NCBI GenBank assembly: GCA_025617375.2
Contig: JAMYGW020000003.1
Location: forward strand, 1,922,001 to 1,986,000
Source: Acarospora socialis
Taxonomy: Eukaryota; Ascomycota; Lecanoromycetes; Acarosporales; Acarosporaceae
Reading direction: 5' to 3'
Length of the DNA stretch: 64,000 nucleotides
Below, piece by piece: positions 1-12,479 of this stretch; the stretch's first letter is position 1, and every line of letters starts with the position of its first letter. The position numbers and the translations under genes are program-made. A model generated the notes under the pieces. That model was given only the letters and a program-made list of their open reading frames with translations. It ran no database searches and was not told the DNA's origin.

Positions 1-3000
1 AAAATATTGAAGTGTTCTTATGCAGTTCTTAAGATTTTTTCTTAGTTCTTAAATATTTTCTGAGATATCATAATCTTTTCATTTTATGAGATAGTGAACT
101 TTCTCACTAATCATTTTCTTCTCTAAAATGTTCTCAACTTTATATTTTTTATCAGATTTAACAGATGTTTCAATGATTTAAAGTGATATGAATTGATTAC
201 AGTGCTGTAACATAAATGCATAAAATATCAGATGTATTCTCATCTCTCTGAATAAATTTAACTTATAGTTTAGTTTCTTGATGTTTTGTATGATCTTGAA
301 TAATTTAATGTTTTTGTTTTTCAGCTTCTTGCTTCTTTCTTTAATTTATATGTTGTTTATTTTTAAGTATATTTTTTCTTCTTTTTCAAATGATTTTGTC
401 TTTATTGTTTGTTCTGTCTGCTGTTTGATTTGTTTTATTAAATTTTGATGCAGTTTCTTCATCTGAGTGATATTCAAAATTACTTTTTAACTTTGTGATT
501 TATGTTCTCTGAGATCTTGTCATATCTTTGAATTATAATTATAATTTACATAGAAAGATGTTTCTTTCATGATCTTATTTTTAGTGTTGTTGTACACAAA
601 CTGTGCTGTTGATAACAGTTGTACTCAGTTATTTTAACTCTTATTAATGTAGTGTCTTAAATATATTTTTATTATCTGATTCATTCATTCACTTTGTTTA
701 TCTGTCTGTAAGTGATACATTATTGACATCTTATATTTTATTTTAAGTTCAGCTGTAAGTGTTTCTCAAAACTTGCTTGTAAACAGCTTGTCTCTGTCAG
801 TAATAAATTCTTTTAATAGTCTGTAATTGTTAATCAATTTTTACAGTATAATGTACATCAATATTGATGTTGTCACAGTTTCTTTGAATGAAATGAACAT
901 TGTGTACTTAATTAATCTATTCACTATAATCAATATACTGTTGAATTTCATTTTTCATGCTGAGTTCTTTGATAATAATAGCTTTATAATGAAGTTCATA
1001 ATAACTGATTTTCATGATGCATCTGAGACATCTAGTTGTGTTACTTCATTGTATTATTTATTTTGATTGATTTTATTTTTTTAACATAAATCACACACAA
1101 TGATCATCTTGATGACTCAATTTCTAAAATTGTTAACATTACATCTTCTTTATACAAGATTTTCTGTGCATTTAACTTCTAAATGTCTGTTGACTCTGTT
1201 GTAATGATATATTTTAATGAGTTTTTTGTCTGTTAAGAAAGCTTACTTTATCTTGTGTATTGCTGTTAAGCTCTTCATAAGAATTTTGTTGTTATTTTCA
1301 CTTAAAATTCTGACATATATCATCTGTACATCTTCATAATCAGATTGTTTGCTCAAGATATCTGCTTCATTATACTCATTATTCTTTTTGTAATGAATTT
1401 GAAATTCATAATCTGTTAATTGTTTTGTTCAATGAATCTGTCATTGATTGAGTTGTTTTATCATTGTGAAGTTTCTCAGATTCTTGTAATCTGTATAGAT
1501 CTGAATTGACTTGTTTATTTTTATAAGATAAGATCTTCAATCTTGCAATGTTTTTATTATTGCAAGAAGTTTCTTATTGTGAATCTCATATCTTTTCTTG
1601 AGTTCAAATAGTTTTCTAAATCAGTACATTATGAATCTCTGTTACTCATTCTTGATCTGATATAGATATGCATTTATTGTGAAATTTGAAGCATTGATTT
1701 TTAATGTTTTTTTACATGCTGAATTGAATATTCTCAAATGTGTCATTTCACTAAAACTTTTCTTTAATACATGAAACACATTCTTCTGCTTTTTCTTTCA
1801 ATGTTATTCTTTGCTTTTGTGTGTTAAATGTGTTAATGATTCTGCTATTCTTGCATAATTTGATACAAACTTTTAATAGTAGTTTGTTAATTCTAGAAAG
1901 ACTTGTACTTTCTTGATTCATTTTGATGTCAGTCAGTCTCTGATTACTTTTATCTTTTTTAAATTCTTTTTGATTTGTTCAGATCAAATCACATAGTTTA
2001 AAAACTCAACTTTCTTGATCTTAAATCTGTTTTTTGACTTTTTCACATACAAAACTCTTTCATTGAGCTTTGTCAGTATCTTTCACATATGTTTGCAGTG
2101 CATTTCAAGATCTTCTAAGTATATCAGAATATCATTAAAATATGTGATCACAAAATCATTGAGATATTTTCTCAACATATTGTTGATTAATCTCTAAAAA
2201 ATAACTGAGACATTTTTTAGTTCAAATAACATAATTGTGTACTCATAATGTTCATATTTTGTTCAGAATGCTGTTTTTCATTCTTTATCTTCTTTCATTC
2301 TGATTCAATAGTAAACATTCTTGAGATTTAAATTTATGAATTACTTAATCTTATTTAATTGATTCTGCAACTCTTTTATTAATAATAGAAAATAATTGTC
2401 TCAGTGAGTTATTTTATTAAGTTGTCTGTAATTGACACATAATTATTTCTTGTCATTCTTTTTTGATATGAACAGAATTGAATATCTCATTGATGACTTT
2501 GATGATCTTATGAATTCTCTCTTGAGATTCTTGTCAAGATAAGTTTTAATTTTCTTGAGTTGATCTTTGTTCATTGAGTATAATGATATTCACTTAGATT
2601 GCTTTCTGTTCAATAATGATATTTTATGATTTCATAATTTATATTTCAGTAAATTCATCTTTAATTGTTCAGAGATCTCATATGCATTCTTAACTGCACA
2701 TATTTCTTTTGTAACTCAATCAATTCTCAAATTCTTTTTACACAATCAGAACATCTTTAGCATTGTATTATATCTGATTAATTTCATGATATTGAATGTT
2801 ATTTCTTGTGTGTTTTCAAGAATTGAGACTTTCACACAGATTTTCTCATCAATTCTTTCAATAATTTCATTCATTATTCATATATTAGATGAACAGTGCA
2901 CTTACTGTGTCTCTAATTTCAACATATTGATTATTTTACAGTTTATAATGTTACTGTTCACTTCAGAATTTATTAATGTGTTGATTTGATGTTCATTGAT

Positions 3001-5319
3001 TATAATTGTGATTCATATTTAATAATCATTATTGTGTTTTTAAGACACTGCTAGCTTCTTGTTCTCTAATTTTGTCAAGAAAGCTTTTCATTTTTTGACT
3101 TATTTGATTGTTTAACTTGTTTTTAAAGTTCTTGAAATCATCTTGATTTCTTTTTAATCATAAGATTCATATACTTTAAACTGTACTGCTCAATACATCT
3201 TTCTGAATGTAGTCAGAGTTCATACTGATTATACTTTATCTGCAATTGACTCTTTAAGATTCTTACTCTTTGCAGAAATTCAAATGACATATATTCTTCA
3301 CTAAAAATTCATCTGTCTTCATTCTGTGTAATATATTTTTTAAATAGATGTATCTCAATCTTGTGACTTTTTGTCTTTCATATAAGAGATTTCAGCAATA
3401 CTGTGTCATCATTATTGAAATATTTGTCTTTAACAATCATTATCAACTCATTCAGCTGATCATATGTCTTCTGTTCTTTTACATTCTTGTGTTGTGTTTT
3501 TTGTTTTTAAGTTTGCATTTCTTGCTCAAGTTTATTTTTCTTGAATTAAAGCTTTTCTTCTTTCAACATTTTGTGTTGATTTTCTGAGTGCTGATATACT
3601 TTCTTCAATTTTATATTGATTTCTTATTTATTGATCTCTTTCTGATCTGCATTCAAATTCAGTATTTGTCAAATATTATCACTGTAGTCTTCTTCTATCT
3701 GAATTTCTTAAGTATTAGTTTCTTCAATCTTAACATTAAGAATGTTTTTCTTGACATATTCTTTTATTAAAATAATTAATTCTTTCTTATAAATCAATCT
3801 GTTGCATCTGTCTTTGTTTTTTCTTTTAAACTTCTGTGAATATCATCTGACTTCATTTTTTGTGTTTATATGTACTTTGCACATATCATTGTAACAGACT
3901 GTTTAGCTGAGAGTGTTGTGCACTATACATATATTCTTTTTGACTGTCACTGCAACATTTTTTCTTTTTATTTGAGATTTGTTGCATTTTCAGACAAGAT
4001 GTCTGAATTTTCTGCAATTATAATACATTTATGTCTTGTTTTGTAATGTCATCTGAAACTTAGTAAATCACTCTATCTGACATTCAGACTTCACTTATTT
4101 AGTTTTTTATGACTTCTGATAGTGTTTTTTAATTATATTAAGATTTATAGAGTTTGTCTTTTTATATTTTATCAGTAAAATATATTACTTAACTCACAGT
4201 CAGAAGCTTTCTTCTTGATCTTTTATCATAGATGACATTCAATATTCTTTTTGTTTCATCTATTGTTCTCACTGACAATTATCAATGTTAATATTCAGAT
4301 CAATCATTCTCTGAAGATTGTTTGATTGTTTTACTTAAACTATCTTGTTTTTGATGAACTTTCTCAATTCACAATAGTACTGATAAATAAGTGCTTTGTT
4401 ATTTTATCTGATAAGTATTGCTAATTGCTGAAACTCTGTAATATATACTGTTGCTGATTCATTTTATCATAAGATATAAACTTATTTCTCTGCTGTTTTC
4501 TTTTCATCAATTATTCTGAAGACTTTCTTGAGTTTTTTTTTAAATTATTTATAGTCATTAAATATAGACTTCACATCTGCATTGTATTCTTTGTATTTTT
4601 TCTCTAAAAACTCATGCAGCTTGAGATCAATTCAGTTGAAGACTGCATTCACAAAATAGATTGTTGCAAACAGTGTTTTCTCTTGATTGATTTGAAACTT
4701 TAATTGATTGAATTTGATGTACAGATTGAGTTTAATCACAAAGATTTACAATTTTTTTCATTCTTCATCAAAGATATCTGATATCTGTATCTTAGATGCA
4801 CTCAAAGATAGTTGTATTGTGTGAACTGACATCATCACTGATTTTACTGCTGTTCTATCTGAAGTAGATGATAAAGATGAATTTGCTTGAGCTTATTTTA
4901 AAAATAAAATTAAGACATTCTTCTGTGTGTCAGACATCATATTTGTTATATTATAAGAGTGTTCAAAGTGTAATGTTTTAATCTGAGCTTTCTTGAATAT
5001 GTAGAACTAAAAATTTGTGCTTATTAATATAATAACTGATCTGAAATGATTCTGATCTTTAACTTTTAAATGATTATTTAAGTTGAACATGATTGTTTTC
5101 ATAAGAAAAATGATTCTACTATATAGTGAGCTTGTTTGTCAAGCTCACTGTTGAACATGTTGAGACAGCTTGCTCATGCAATTTGTTGAGCTTGCTTCTC
5201 AAGTTCATTGTTGAGCATATTGAGATGTCATGTGACTGCTGTCTAAATATTCTCTGAATATACACTTTTCATGTGTATACATCAGTCTGTTTCTAGTTCA
5301 TTCTGACTTGACTGTAACA
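1..5319 (-). mobile_element. Ty3/Gypsy LTR retrotransposon fossil, hypermutated, left end outside window
   Basis: The minus-strand translation, although heavily broken, keeps the order of a Ty3/Gypsy element. A gag-like region lies at about 4160-4940, a CCHC zinc knuckle near 3965-4040, a reverse transcriptase core near 2110-2450 (a YRQLNK motif survives), then an RNase H region near 1400-1700 and an integrase region near 620-1110. A likely 5' LTR lies at about 4970-5319, beginning TGTTACAG on the minus strand; its inner end is uncertain. The 3' end and second LTR are beyond base 1. Many breaks are present throughout, so it is plainly inactive. Its GC content is far below that of the neighbouring genes, and it lacks CC, GG and CG dinucleotides. 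Age cannot be judged from divergence because mutation looks saturated. Confidence 0.85.
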
Positions 5320-6155
5320 ATGATTCAAACTGACTTTCTTCATGCATGACAAATCATGATGACTTGATCAAATCATATTCTTGTTCTTCAATTTGAAGAT
5401 CTTATCAGAATCAAGTACTTATGAATCTTTCAGACAGCAACTTGATGAATAAAATAAGTTAAAAAAGATCAGCTGATTGAAGCTGAGACATAATTTGTTG
5501 AGAAATTTGTCTTTTCATGAAGCTTAGAGAGATGTCAATTGAATAATGAAAGAGACTTGAAGAAGAAGATTGAGTTTACTTTCTGATTCAGACAAGTGCT
5601 ATGTGCTGTGATTGTGTTATGTTAGACTGAATTAACTTATGAACTCATCTGACTTGATCTTCATCAGTGTGACTCAAAGAGTTTTCTTCAGATTCAATGC
5701 AGAGTTGATTGACAGACTGTTTGACAACTCATTGTTGAGCTATACATTGATGATGCAGCAGAAATCTGCTTGATAGTGTGAGACATATTTTCAATTGACT
5801 GTTGTCACAGACAGAACAGCATCAATCTAAAGTCACTTCAACTACTTAATTTCTCAGTTTCACATCAATTCAATTGCTCAGTCAGTCACAGAAATGCAAC
5901 AGAGTTAAGACAACAAGAATATCAGTCAGAATGTTCACTGAAGTGTTGCACAAGATAAGAAGAAACAGATAAGAATCAGAAAGCATGTGTAGAAAAACAG
6001 ACTGAAGATGCATTTCAGAGTGCAAAGAGTATGTGTGAAGATACATGAATTCAAAATGATCAGTTGACAATCACACTGTAAGAGCTTCTCATTGTTAGAC
6101 TGACACAAAGTGATGTCATAGCTGAAGAAATTGTCAAGACTGTGTCAATTGATAA
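5320..6155. other. Hypermutated AT-rich DNA without recognisable gene
   Basis: This stretch lies outside the presumed LTR of the retroelement fossil but shows the same complete lack of CC, GG and CG dinucleotides. No reading frame of useful length or recognisable motif survives. It may be part of another repeat, or single-copy DNA into which the mutation process spread from the neighbouring element. The short open frames here look like chance. Confidence 0.7.
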
Positions 6156-6335
6156 GGGTGACAGCTGTGGGTTGAGGTTCAAGTGAATTGTTGCAAGAAG
6201 ATGGGAGGACAGTCAATAGCTGCACAATTGATGTTAATGAGGGATGGAGAATGAAGGGAAGAAGGATGAAGTGTGAGGGGGAAGGTGGTATTTATGTTTG
6301 AGAGAAAGTGGTGATGGGTGATGCACACACACTTT
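6156..6335. other. Strand-asymmetric border of the hypermutated island
   Basis: GG dinucleotides reappear at 6156 and occur many times in this 180-bp stretch. The first CC appears only at 6336 and the first CG at 6359. Every C on the + strand here is followed by A or T. Thus + strand cytosines show the same depletion as the island, whereas minus-strand cytosines do not. The stretch ends about 125 bp upstream of the chosen MRM1 start codon, so it probably overlaps that gene's promoter or 5' UTR. Confidence 0.65.
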
Positions 6336-6460
6336 CCCCAATTGGGAGAAGCCAAACCCGGCAGGGCGAACACCAGCAAGCAAATAACGCTCAATATTAT
6401 TTCCGACCGACCATCAAAAGTCCACTGTCCTTGCTGAAAAAGCTCTGCCCTTTCGAGGTA

Positions 6461-8455
6461 ATGCGTACCGCTTCTTGTATTATTGGCGGTACATTTACAC
6501 GGGGAATTTTGCCTCTGAGACGGCAGTGGGTTTATATTGAGCAGTTCAACAGACGGTTGTCTACCAATTCAGCAATAAACCGTGGGATTCGACGAGGGAA
6601 GAGCAGCAGCGTCAGAGGGGATGGCCGTTCTTTGGTCGACCGCGGTGGCAGGTCAGGAGGGGAGAGGAGCACTCCCAAAAGAGATGGCCGATCACAGTTT
6701 GACTATGGTGAGAGACTGAGGGGGAAGAGCACCACTAGTCGAAGCGATGACCGTTTACCGAGTCACCGTGGTGATAGGTCGGGACGGGAAAGCAGCTTCT
6801 CTAGGACAGATGGCCGTTCACTGATCCACCATGGTGAGAAGGGGGGATGGGAGAGCAGTATCTCGAAAAGAAGCTATGCGGGAGATGGCTACTCACGGAA
6901 TGGGACTGGTAACAAATCCATGACCAAGAATCACGAAAAGCCTCAACCAAGAACAGACCAGGATAGTGGCAGATCGGGTAGTTTTGAGAGTTCAAGCTAT
7001 GCAGATAAGAAAGACGTGGTGTGGAAACCGAGGGAGAGTCACAGGTGGATCGGCCGTGGTAACGTCGCCAATCGAAACGTACGCCGTGGGGCACAATTCC
7101 TTCCCGAAGGTGATAATACCCTTGACGGAAAGCGCCCCAATTTTCGGTGGGATGACAAGGATTCGTCGTTCCCAGCGAGGAAGAACAGGAAAGATATACA
7201 TCCAATGCGCCACCACGTTACGGAGGATTCAAGAACCGGTCACCGTTCGCCTCAACCCTTAGATGTGGATGACAGCGTTGAAGACGAAGAGGTAGCTAGC
7301 AGCAGAACCAACTCACGCAATCGCAAACCTACATTGTCCATACCTTATACGACACCCGCCTCTGAATTCTTGTATGGGACATCTGTTGTTACCTCGGCTC
7401 TGAAGTCTAAGCGTCGGAAGTTGTACAAGCTATATGTTCATGACGGAAGCGGCCAATATGGAGGGCTGGGCTCCCAGGAAGCTAGCGACCGACTTGCTGT
7501 CGCCCGAAAATTGGCTCTAACCGCTGGAGTTGAAGTCGTACCCATGAAGTCCGTCTCCCTCCCTCTGATGGACAAGATGAGTGATGGCAGGCCCCACAAC
7601 GTACGACCCGAGCTATGTCCATTGTGACGAGGGCATCTCACTGACTGCATACTTAGGGCTACATCCTGGAAGCCTCGCCATTGCCGAAGCTACCTGTTAC
7701 CAGCCTTCAATCGATCAAGGTTCCACAATCCACATTTCAAGTCACGCTGGACCATCAGTCGTCTGAAGACGAAGCAATCAATGGGATTGGTACCACTATT
7801 CATTCTTTGGGGGAGTCACAGAGATTTCCGTTTGTACTTCTGCTCGATGGCATTGTGAGTTCCCTCCTTCCTGCGCGTCATGTCAGTATGTCCGGTTCGC
7901 TTGTTGTATGGTTCAGCTTATAGCAACTAGTTGGATCCGGGAAATCTTGGAGCTATTCTTCGTACTGCCTACTTTCTCGGCGTTGATGCTGTAGCCATAT
8001 CCACCCACCAGAGCGCCCCCTTCACTCCGGTAGTGCTCAAAGCTTCCGCAGGCGCTTCCGAAAACATAACGCTATTTTCCGTAAGTAAAGCAGAGGTGTT
8101 TCTCGAGGAGAGCAGCAAGAATGGATGGCAGATTTACGCGGCCGTTGCGCCACCCTCAGGGACAAGTGCACGCAAGGGCCACTTTCTCTCCACATCAACC
8201 CTCAACGCGCCGCTTGACAAATCGCCGGTCGTGTTGATGCTTGGTGGAGAAGGCGAAGGTCTTCGGTACAGACTGCAGAAGCAAGCCCACCATTACATTG
8301 GCATTGGAGGAGCTAGAGCTGGACTCGGAGGCGTGGATAGCCTGAACGTCAGTGTTGCGTCTGCCTTACTGGCAGAGGCTTTCCTGCGGCCATACACCGC
8401 TAGTGGCCGCACAGTTACCGAAAACTCCCAACCTACGGAGGAACGACTGTTCTAA
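6461..8455 (+). CDS. MRM1: Mitochondrial rRNA 2'-O-ribose methyltransferase, SpoU/TrmH (SPOUT) family
   Basis: Exons 6461-7600, 7657-7854 and 7931-8455 join in phase to give 620 aa. The C-terminal part carries the SpoU motifs: DPGNLGAILRTAYFLGVD, then VLMLGGEGEGL, then VDSLNVSVASALLAEAF. The exon 1/2 junction restores MSDGRPHNGYILEASPLP, a segment typical of Mrm1/Pet56, which methylates a guanosine of the large mitochondrial rRNA using SAM. The N-terminus (MRTASCIIGG..., with LPLRRQW and NRRLSTNS) looks like a mitochondrial presequence. I chose the ATG at 6461 because the in-frame ATG at 6308 lies in the hypermutated border and would put extra residues before the presequence. Between presequence and enzyme lie roughly 250 Arg/Ser/Gly-rich residues, including four 21-aa repeats. 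That makes the protein longer than I expect for the family. Confidence 0.88.
6620..6871 (+). repeat. Four in-frame 63-bp tandem repeats inside MRM1
   Basis: Units start at 6620, 6683, 6746 and 6809, each opening with GATGGCCG or GATGACCG. They encode four 21-residue units that begin DGRS or DDRL and end in a Ser/Thr/Lys/Arg-rich tail. The units are diverged, so the array is not recent. It expands the disordered, basic N-terminal region of the methyltransferase, which could contribute RNA binding; that role is inference. Confidence 0.85.
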
Positions 8456-9957
8456 TAGCCGAGAAAGTTTGGGCGGAATTTTGTACTATATGGATCTCTA
8501 GAGAGAAGGTGTTGTTCAATGAAGAGCTTGCCAGCTTACATTACTTTTGTTTCAGCAGAGGTTGACTTAGGAAGGCCGGTATCGGTTCTATAACAGGGCA
8601 TCGGGTGAGCCTGATTCATGTATTGGCTCCACAACTTACTTTCTTTGTTCTGTACACTATAACTGTTACCGCCTCTGCGTTAGTTTGCACCTCCACGCCG
8701 TCTCTACTTTTCCCGTTTTATCTCTTGTGGCATTGTACGGATGGAATATTGTAATAGAAGACGATCATGTCGAGTGTACATGGATTGGAATCTCCCATGA
8801 AATGTCGTTGTTTTGAATACCCTTGAGACGATTGGAGCGAACTTTAAGAAGTGGTAATATGTTGATGGTCAATTGAGTCGAGCAGGTACCGGTAGGTTAT
8901 GTAGTCATCTTACAGCGTTCGATGGTTCTACTGTTACGTCTCTATACTCAAAAGTGTGGAAACATGGGGCACTCCCGGAATACATTCCTTTCATTATAAG
9001 GCTTTTGGTTTTTCTCTAGTTTGCCTAAGCTTCTGGTTGTCAGCTCAATCATTAACTTCCAGAATCTGACCGATCCACCATGCAGGTCTTCAAGGGACTG
9101 TGCAATGCTTCCATGGATGACACCTGTCAGCGGATATGCAACCACCCGAAGCGCAGATCTCAGTTGACGGTAACAACACGCTTGAGCGTTGGGGGGTGGC
9201 TGACACAGCTTGTGGTTCGCATACTTGCGGGAAGTTGGTTGAGAGTTACGAATTGTTTGTTGATAACATTGGCCATGGCTCTGCCACATCACCGTCCAGC
9301 TCAATAACATCTGGATTCACAAGATAACACATTCTTTCCATTCGTCTCAGTGTTATTGAACCGACACTGATTACACCCTCGCTGGCATTCACCTCTGAGA
9401 CGGTGAATTGCACAAATTGGTCACCTTCGGGTTCTTAAACCATCGCTCCCACTGCGAGAAACCTTTCTTCTTTACAACATCCTGTCAGCATCCGAGAGAA
9501 TCTACTAGCAAGCCCGTTGCTTTCCTTCCTTATAAGTCAGCTAAACTAAATAGCCCGAGTGTCATACCACCTTCAAAATATCTTAGGTACCTACCTCGTC
9601 TTCTCTATCATTGCAATCTCTCAGCATACTGGCAAACACTCACTGGCATGTAGAGCAGCCGTTCGATAAACCCAGCACACCGTACATCGTCTTTGGAGCC
9701 TGTGCATCACCAAAGCCATCTATGAAATATCCTCTAAGTGGCAGTCAACTTCGTTATAGCAAGGCATTAGCATCTCCTACTTCTTTAGCTCTATCATTCT
9801 CACACGGTGCACTTTTCGGCAATTGCTTCCCTCACTTCTTATAATCGAACCTCAGGCCCGAATTTCATCAATAGCTCAGTTCTTTTTTGGGCATTTGGAA
9901 AGCAGAGATTGTGTGTTAACACATCTTGTCCTGATATTACCCCCAACGACAGGAAAG
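8456..9957. other. Intergenic, 1.5 kb, no supported gene
   Basis: This is the 3' flank of MRM1 followed by the 5' flank of the CCCH gene. Short open frames (for example 8948-9310 minus and 9408-9653 plus) have no recognisable motifs. The pyrimidine-rich stretch just before 9958 may be promoter or 5' UTR. Confidence 0.5.
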
Positions 9958-11470
9958 ATGTCGGCTTTCCCTCATCCCCACTTCTTTATCGTTCGTCCTG
10001 GTGGGACCAAGACTCCACTGATCGCGGTCGACGAACTTCCCTCCAACTTTCATATACTGGGCGTTCCCCCAGTCATAACTGATGCCCAAACTCAGGGCAT
10101 GGTGAGCCTTGGTCGTATCCCTAGCAGCGAACGCTGTTACGTTGTCCAGCAGGATGAGTCTCCGTCGAGCTCCGTGTCACTTGGTCCCTCATTTCAGTCG
10201 GACAGCGACAAGCATGGTCCATGTCTGCTCAGGAAGTACAAAGCACCCGATGCGGGTGTGAATAGCATAGAAAGCCTCTCTCCAGCAAATAACGTTTTCA
10301 ATAACTCTCAAGAGCGGTGCGGTTTATCTTCGACTTCAGACCCCAGAGATGCAGCCAGTAAAGCCCAATGGTGCCGCCCTGAACTCCGCGTTGACGAGAC
10401 TCAGGTAGGGATTGAATTTCTCAGAGCAGGACGAAGTGCTAATCTTTGACCAGGCCATCATCGACGCAGTCATTAGAGCCTCAGGCGAGACGACTCTACA
10501 ACGAAACCAACAGACCTTAGAGCACCCTGCGGCTGGCTCTTCTCATTCTGTGCGCGGGAAGAAGATTTACTGCAACTATTGGCTCCGCAAGGGTGAGTGT
10601 GACTACATGCAACAAGGTTGTCTATACAAGCATGAGATGCCACTGGACAAAGCGACCTTGGCTAGCTTGGGTCTTCGAGAAGTCCCACGCTGGTATAGGG
10701 AGCAATGCGCCTCTACTGCAGCATCCGCTCGGCCGCAGAGGGAAGATCATGTCAATCGCCCCTGGAGGGCATCTAAAACAGCTTCTTCGTTCTCAAACGT
10801 TCAGTCGGACGCTCCTGGTGCTCTATCGTTCACTTCAACGAACACTGAGCCCACCCAAATACGGCAAATACGTGTACTTCCACACATGCCGCCGCCCTCC
10901 CCGCCAATACGTCCCCAGAAAATTATCCAGATGAGCGCACAACGTCAAGCGCCGAATTCGAATGGCACCATTAGCTCTGTCACACAGAGCTGCAACGGCA
11001 GCAACGGTTCTAGATCAGGATTGTCTAAACGGCCCAACAAAACACAGCCCGTCCAACCGGGCAGCATCGCCCCTAACACACCCATGACTCCAACAAGAGC
11101 TACCGGGCAATCTCAGTCAGCTCACCGCTGTCCAGAGAGCCGGTCTCGGCACCAGCGGGACCATGCCCGATCTGCAGCGAACCCGGAGGCAATCATTCCG
11201 GTCATGACGCCTTCGGCACCATTGAAATGCCCTTCCGAAGAAGCGCCCCGTCAGGTCTCATCTAACGCGACGTTTTACCCCGGTGTGCCACGCACCGCAT
11301 CGCCGGCTCATCCAAGGTTGTTCGTCAAAGAGGGGCAGGGGAAATACGTAATCAATCTGTCCGCCGAGTCCGAAGATCCAAAAGCCGCTGTTAACCGGAA
11401 ATCAAATCGTCAAATTATTAAGAAGCAGTCTTCTAAGACGTTGAATATCTTTGACGACCTAGGAATCTAG
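9958..11470 (+). CDS. CCCH-type zinc-finger protein, fungal
   Basis: The start at 9958 gives MSAFPHPHFFIVRPGGTKTPLIAVDELP, a conserved-looking N-terminal segment. The frame shifts between 10357 and 10425. A GTAAAG...TTCTCAG intron at 10358-10424 (67 nt, with a TTGAC branch-like site) joins the frames in phase and gives 481 aa; this boundary is my best inference. The finger starts at about residue 183 and is C-x8-C-x6-C-x3-H (CNYWLRKGECDYMQQGCLYKH), a variant of the RNA-binding CCCH type. It is followed by TLASLGLREVPRWYREQ, an extension I recall from fungal homologues. The rest is Ser/Pro/Gln-rich and probably disordered. A role in mRNA handling fits the domain, but the specific function is unknown. 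Confidence 0.75.
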
Positions 11471-12479
11471 AATGACAATAGCGAAGGACCCAGATGTGTC
11501 GTCCCTAACGGGTTGAACGATGTCCTTCCCCGAGGGATGTCGAAAGCGGGCAATCGACTCAGCGCAACAATCTTCGAACACGCTGAGTATCTTAATCGAT
11601 CTGCTGGTCTGTCTCTTCAATCACGTCACCTCGCTGTCGCCATGCCTCGCCGCGACGTCCCTACGCCGGCCCATCGCGGGCGCCCCACTCCCTCGCCGGC
11701 CCCCGACTCCTCGCCGTCCCTACCCCGCTGGTTTGGGACAGCGGCCTCCGCTGCATCAAGAGCATGTCAGCGAACTTGAACAGATGGAGTCACCGTCAAA
11801 TTGGCTTCGAAAAACATGCATCAGTCCAAGATATGGACGTTCTCAGTCCGTCAAAAGTTACATGTATTGAACGAAGGATGATATGTAATCCTTTGCTGAG
11901 CGACGAGGTTGTCATCGCCCGTGTGGTTCCGAACCTAATCCATCTTGACTTCGCCAGGCCTGGCAATATTCGCCTTCTTTCGAGTTGCAAGCATGGCTAC
12001 TGTGATGCGCCCCTTCGGCTTTTCAATTTCTCAGATCTTATGTCAAGAATACGCTCTTGATCGACGTCTCGGCAATGCTGAGCTGCGCACGTACGGACAA
12101 CGATTTCACCTCGTACAACGTCCATTTGGCCAATCCGGCACAAGATACCTGGAGAAGACTGTGCGTGGTGGCACCAGACAGGCACGCATGACTCTTTTCA
12201 CAGACTCCTTTTCAGGGACGCTTTCGACCATAGCTCTTGCAACCAAGCGTCAGCGTTGCGTATGATTACGAAGGATTGTAGGCACAGGTGGAGATGAGAA
12301 TCAAGACCGACCTGAAGAGGTTCGGCGACGACTGGTGAGAGTTCTGGGGCATCGGCCCCATATCGTCATGGAGTGTTGTGGTTCAAGAGCCACGGCTTCC
12401 GTTCTCTCGACTCACATCGATGAGAGCTTGGAGATGGATGACATCCGCTTGCCAGGAGCACGAAATACTGGTGAGATGT
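11471..12479. other. Intergenic or decayed DNA, 1 kb, no clear gene
   Basis: Overlapping short open frames of 60-116 codons occur on both strands, none with a motif I recognise. A C-rich patch lies at 11640-11750. It may be the upstream part of the decayed zinc-finger region that follows. Confidence 0.4.

Noticed and set aside
6308-6460. Upstream in-frame ATG for MRM1
   Set aside because: It lies in the strand-asymmetric border and would bury the mitochondrial presequence behind unrelated residues.
10405-10426. A 22-nt GT-AG segment that would also restore frame in the CCCH gene
   Set aside because: It is too short for a spliceosomal intron; the 67-nt alternative at 10358-10424 has a branch-like site and a good acceptor.
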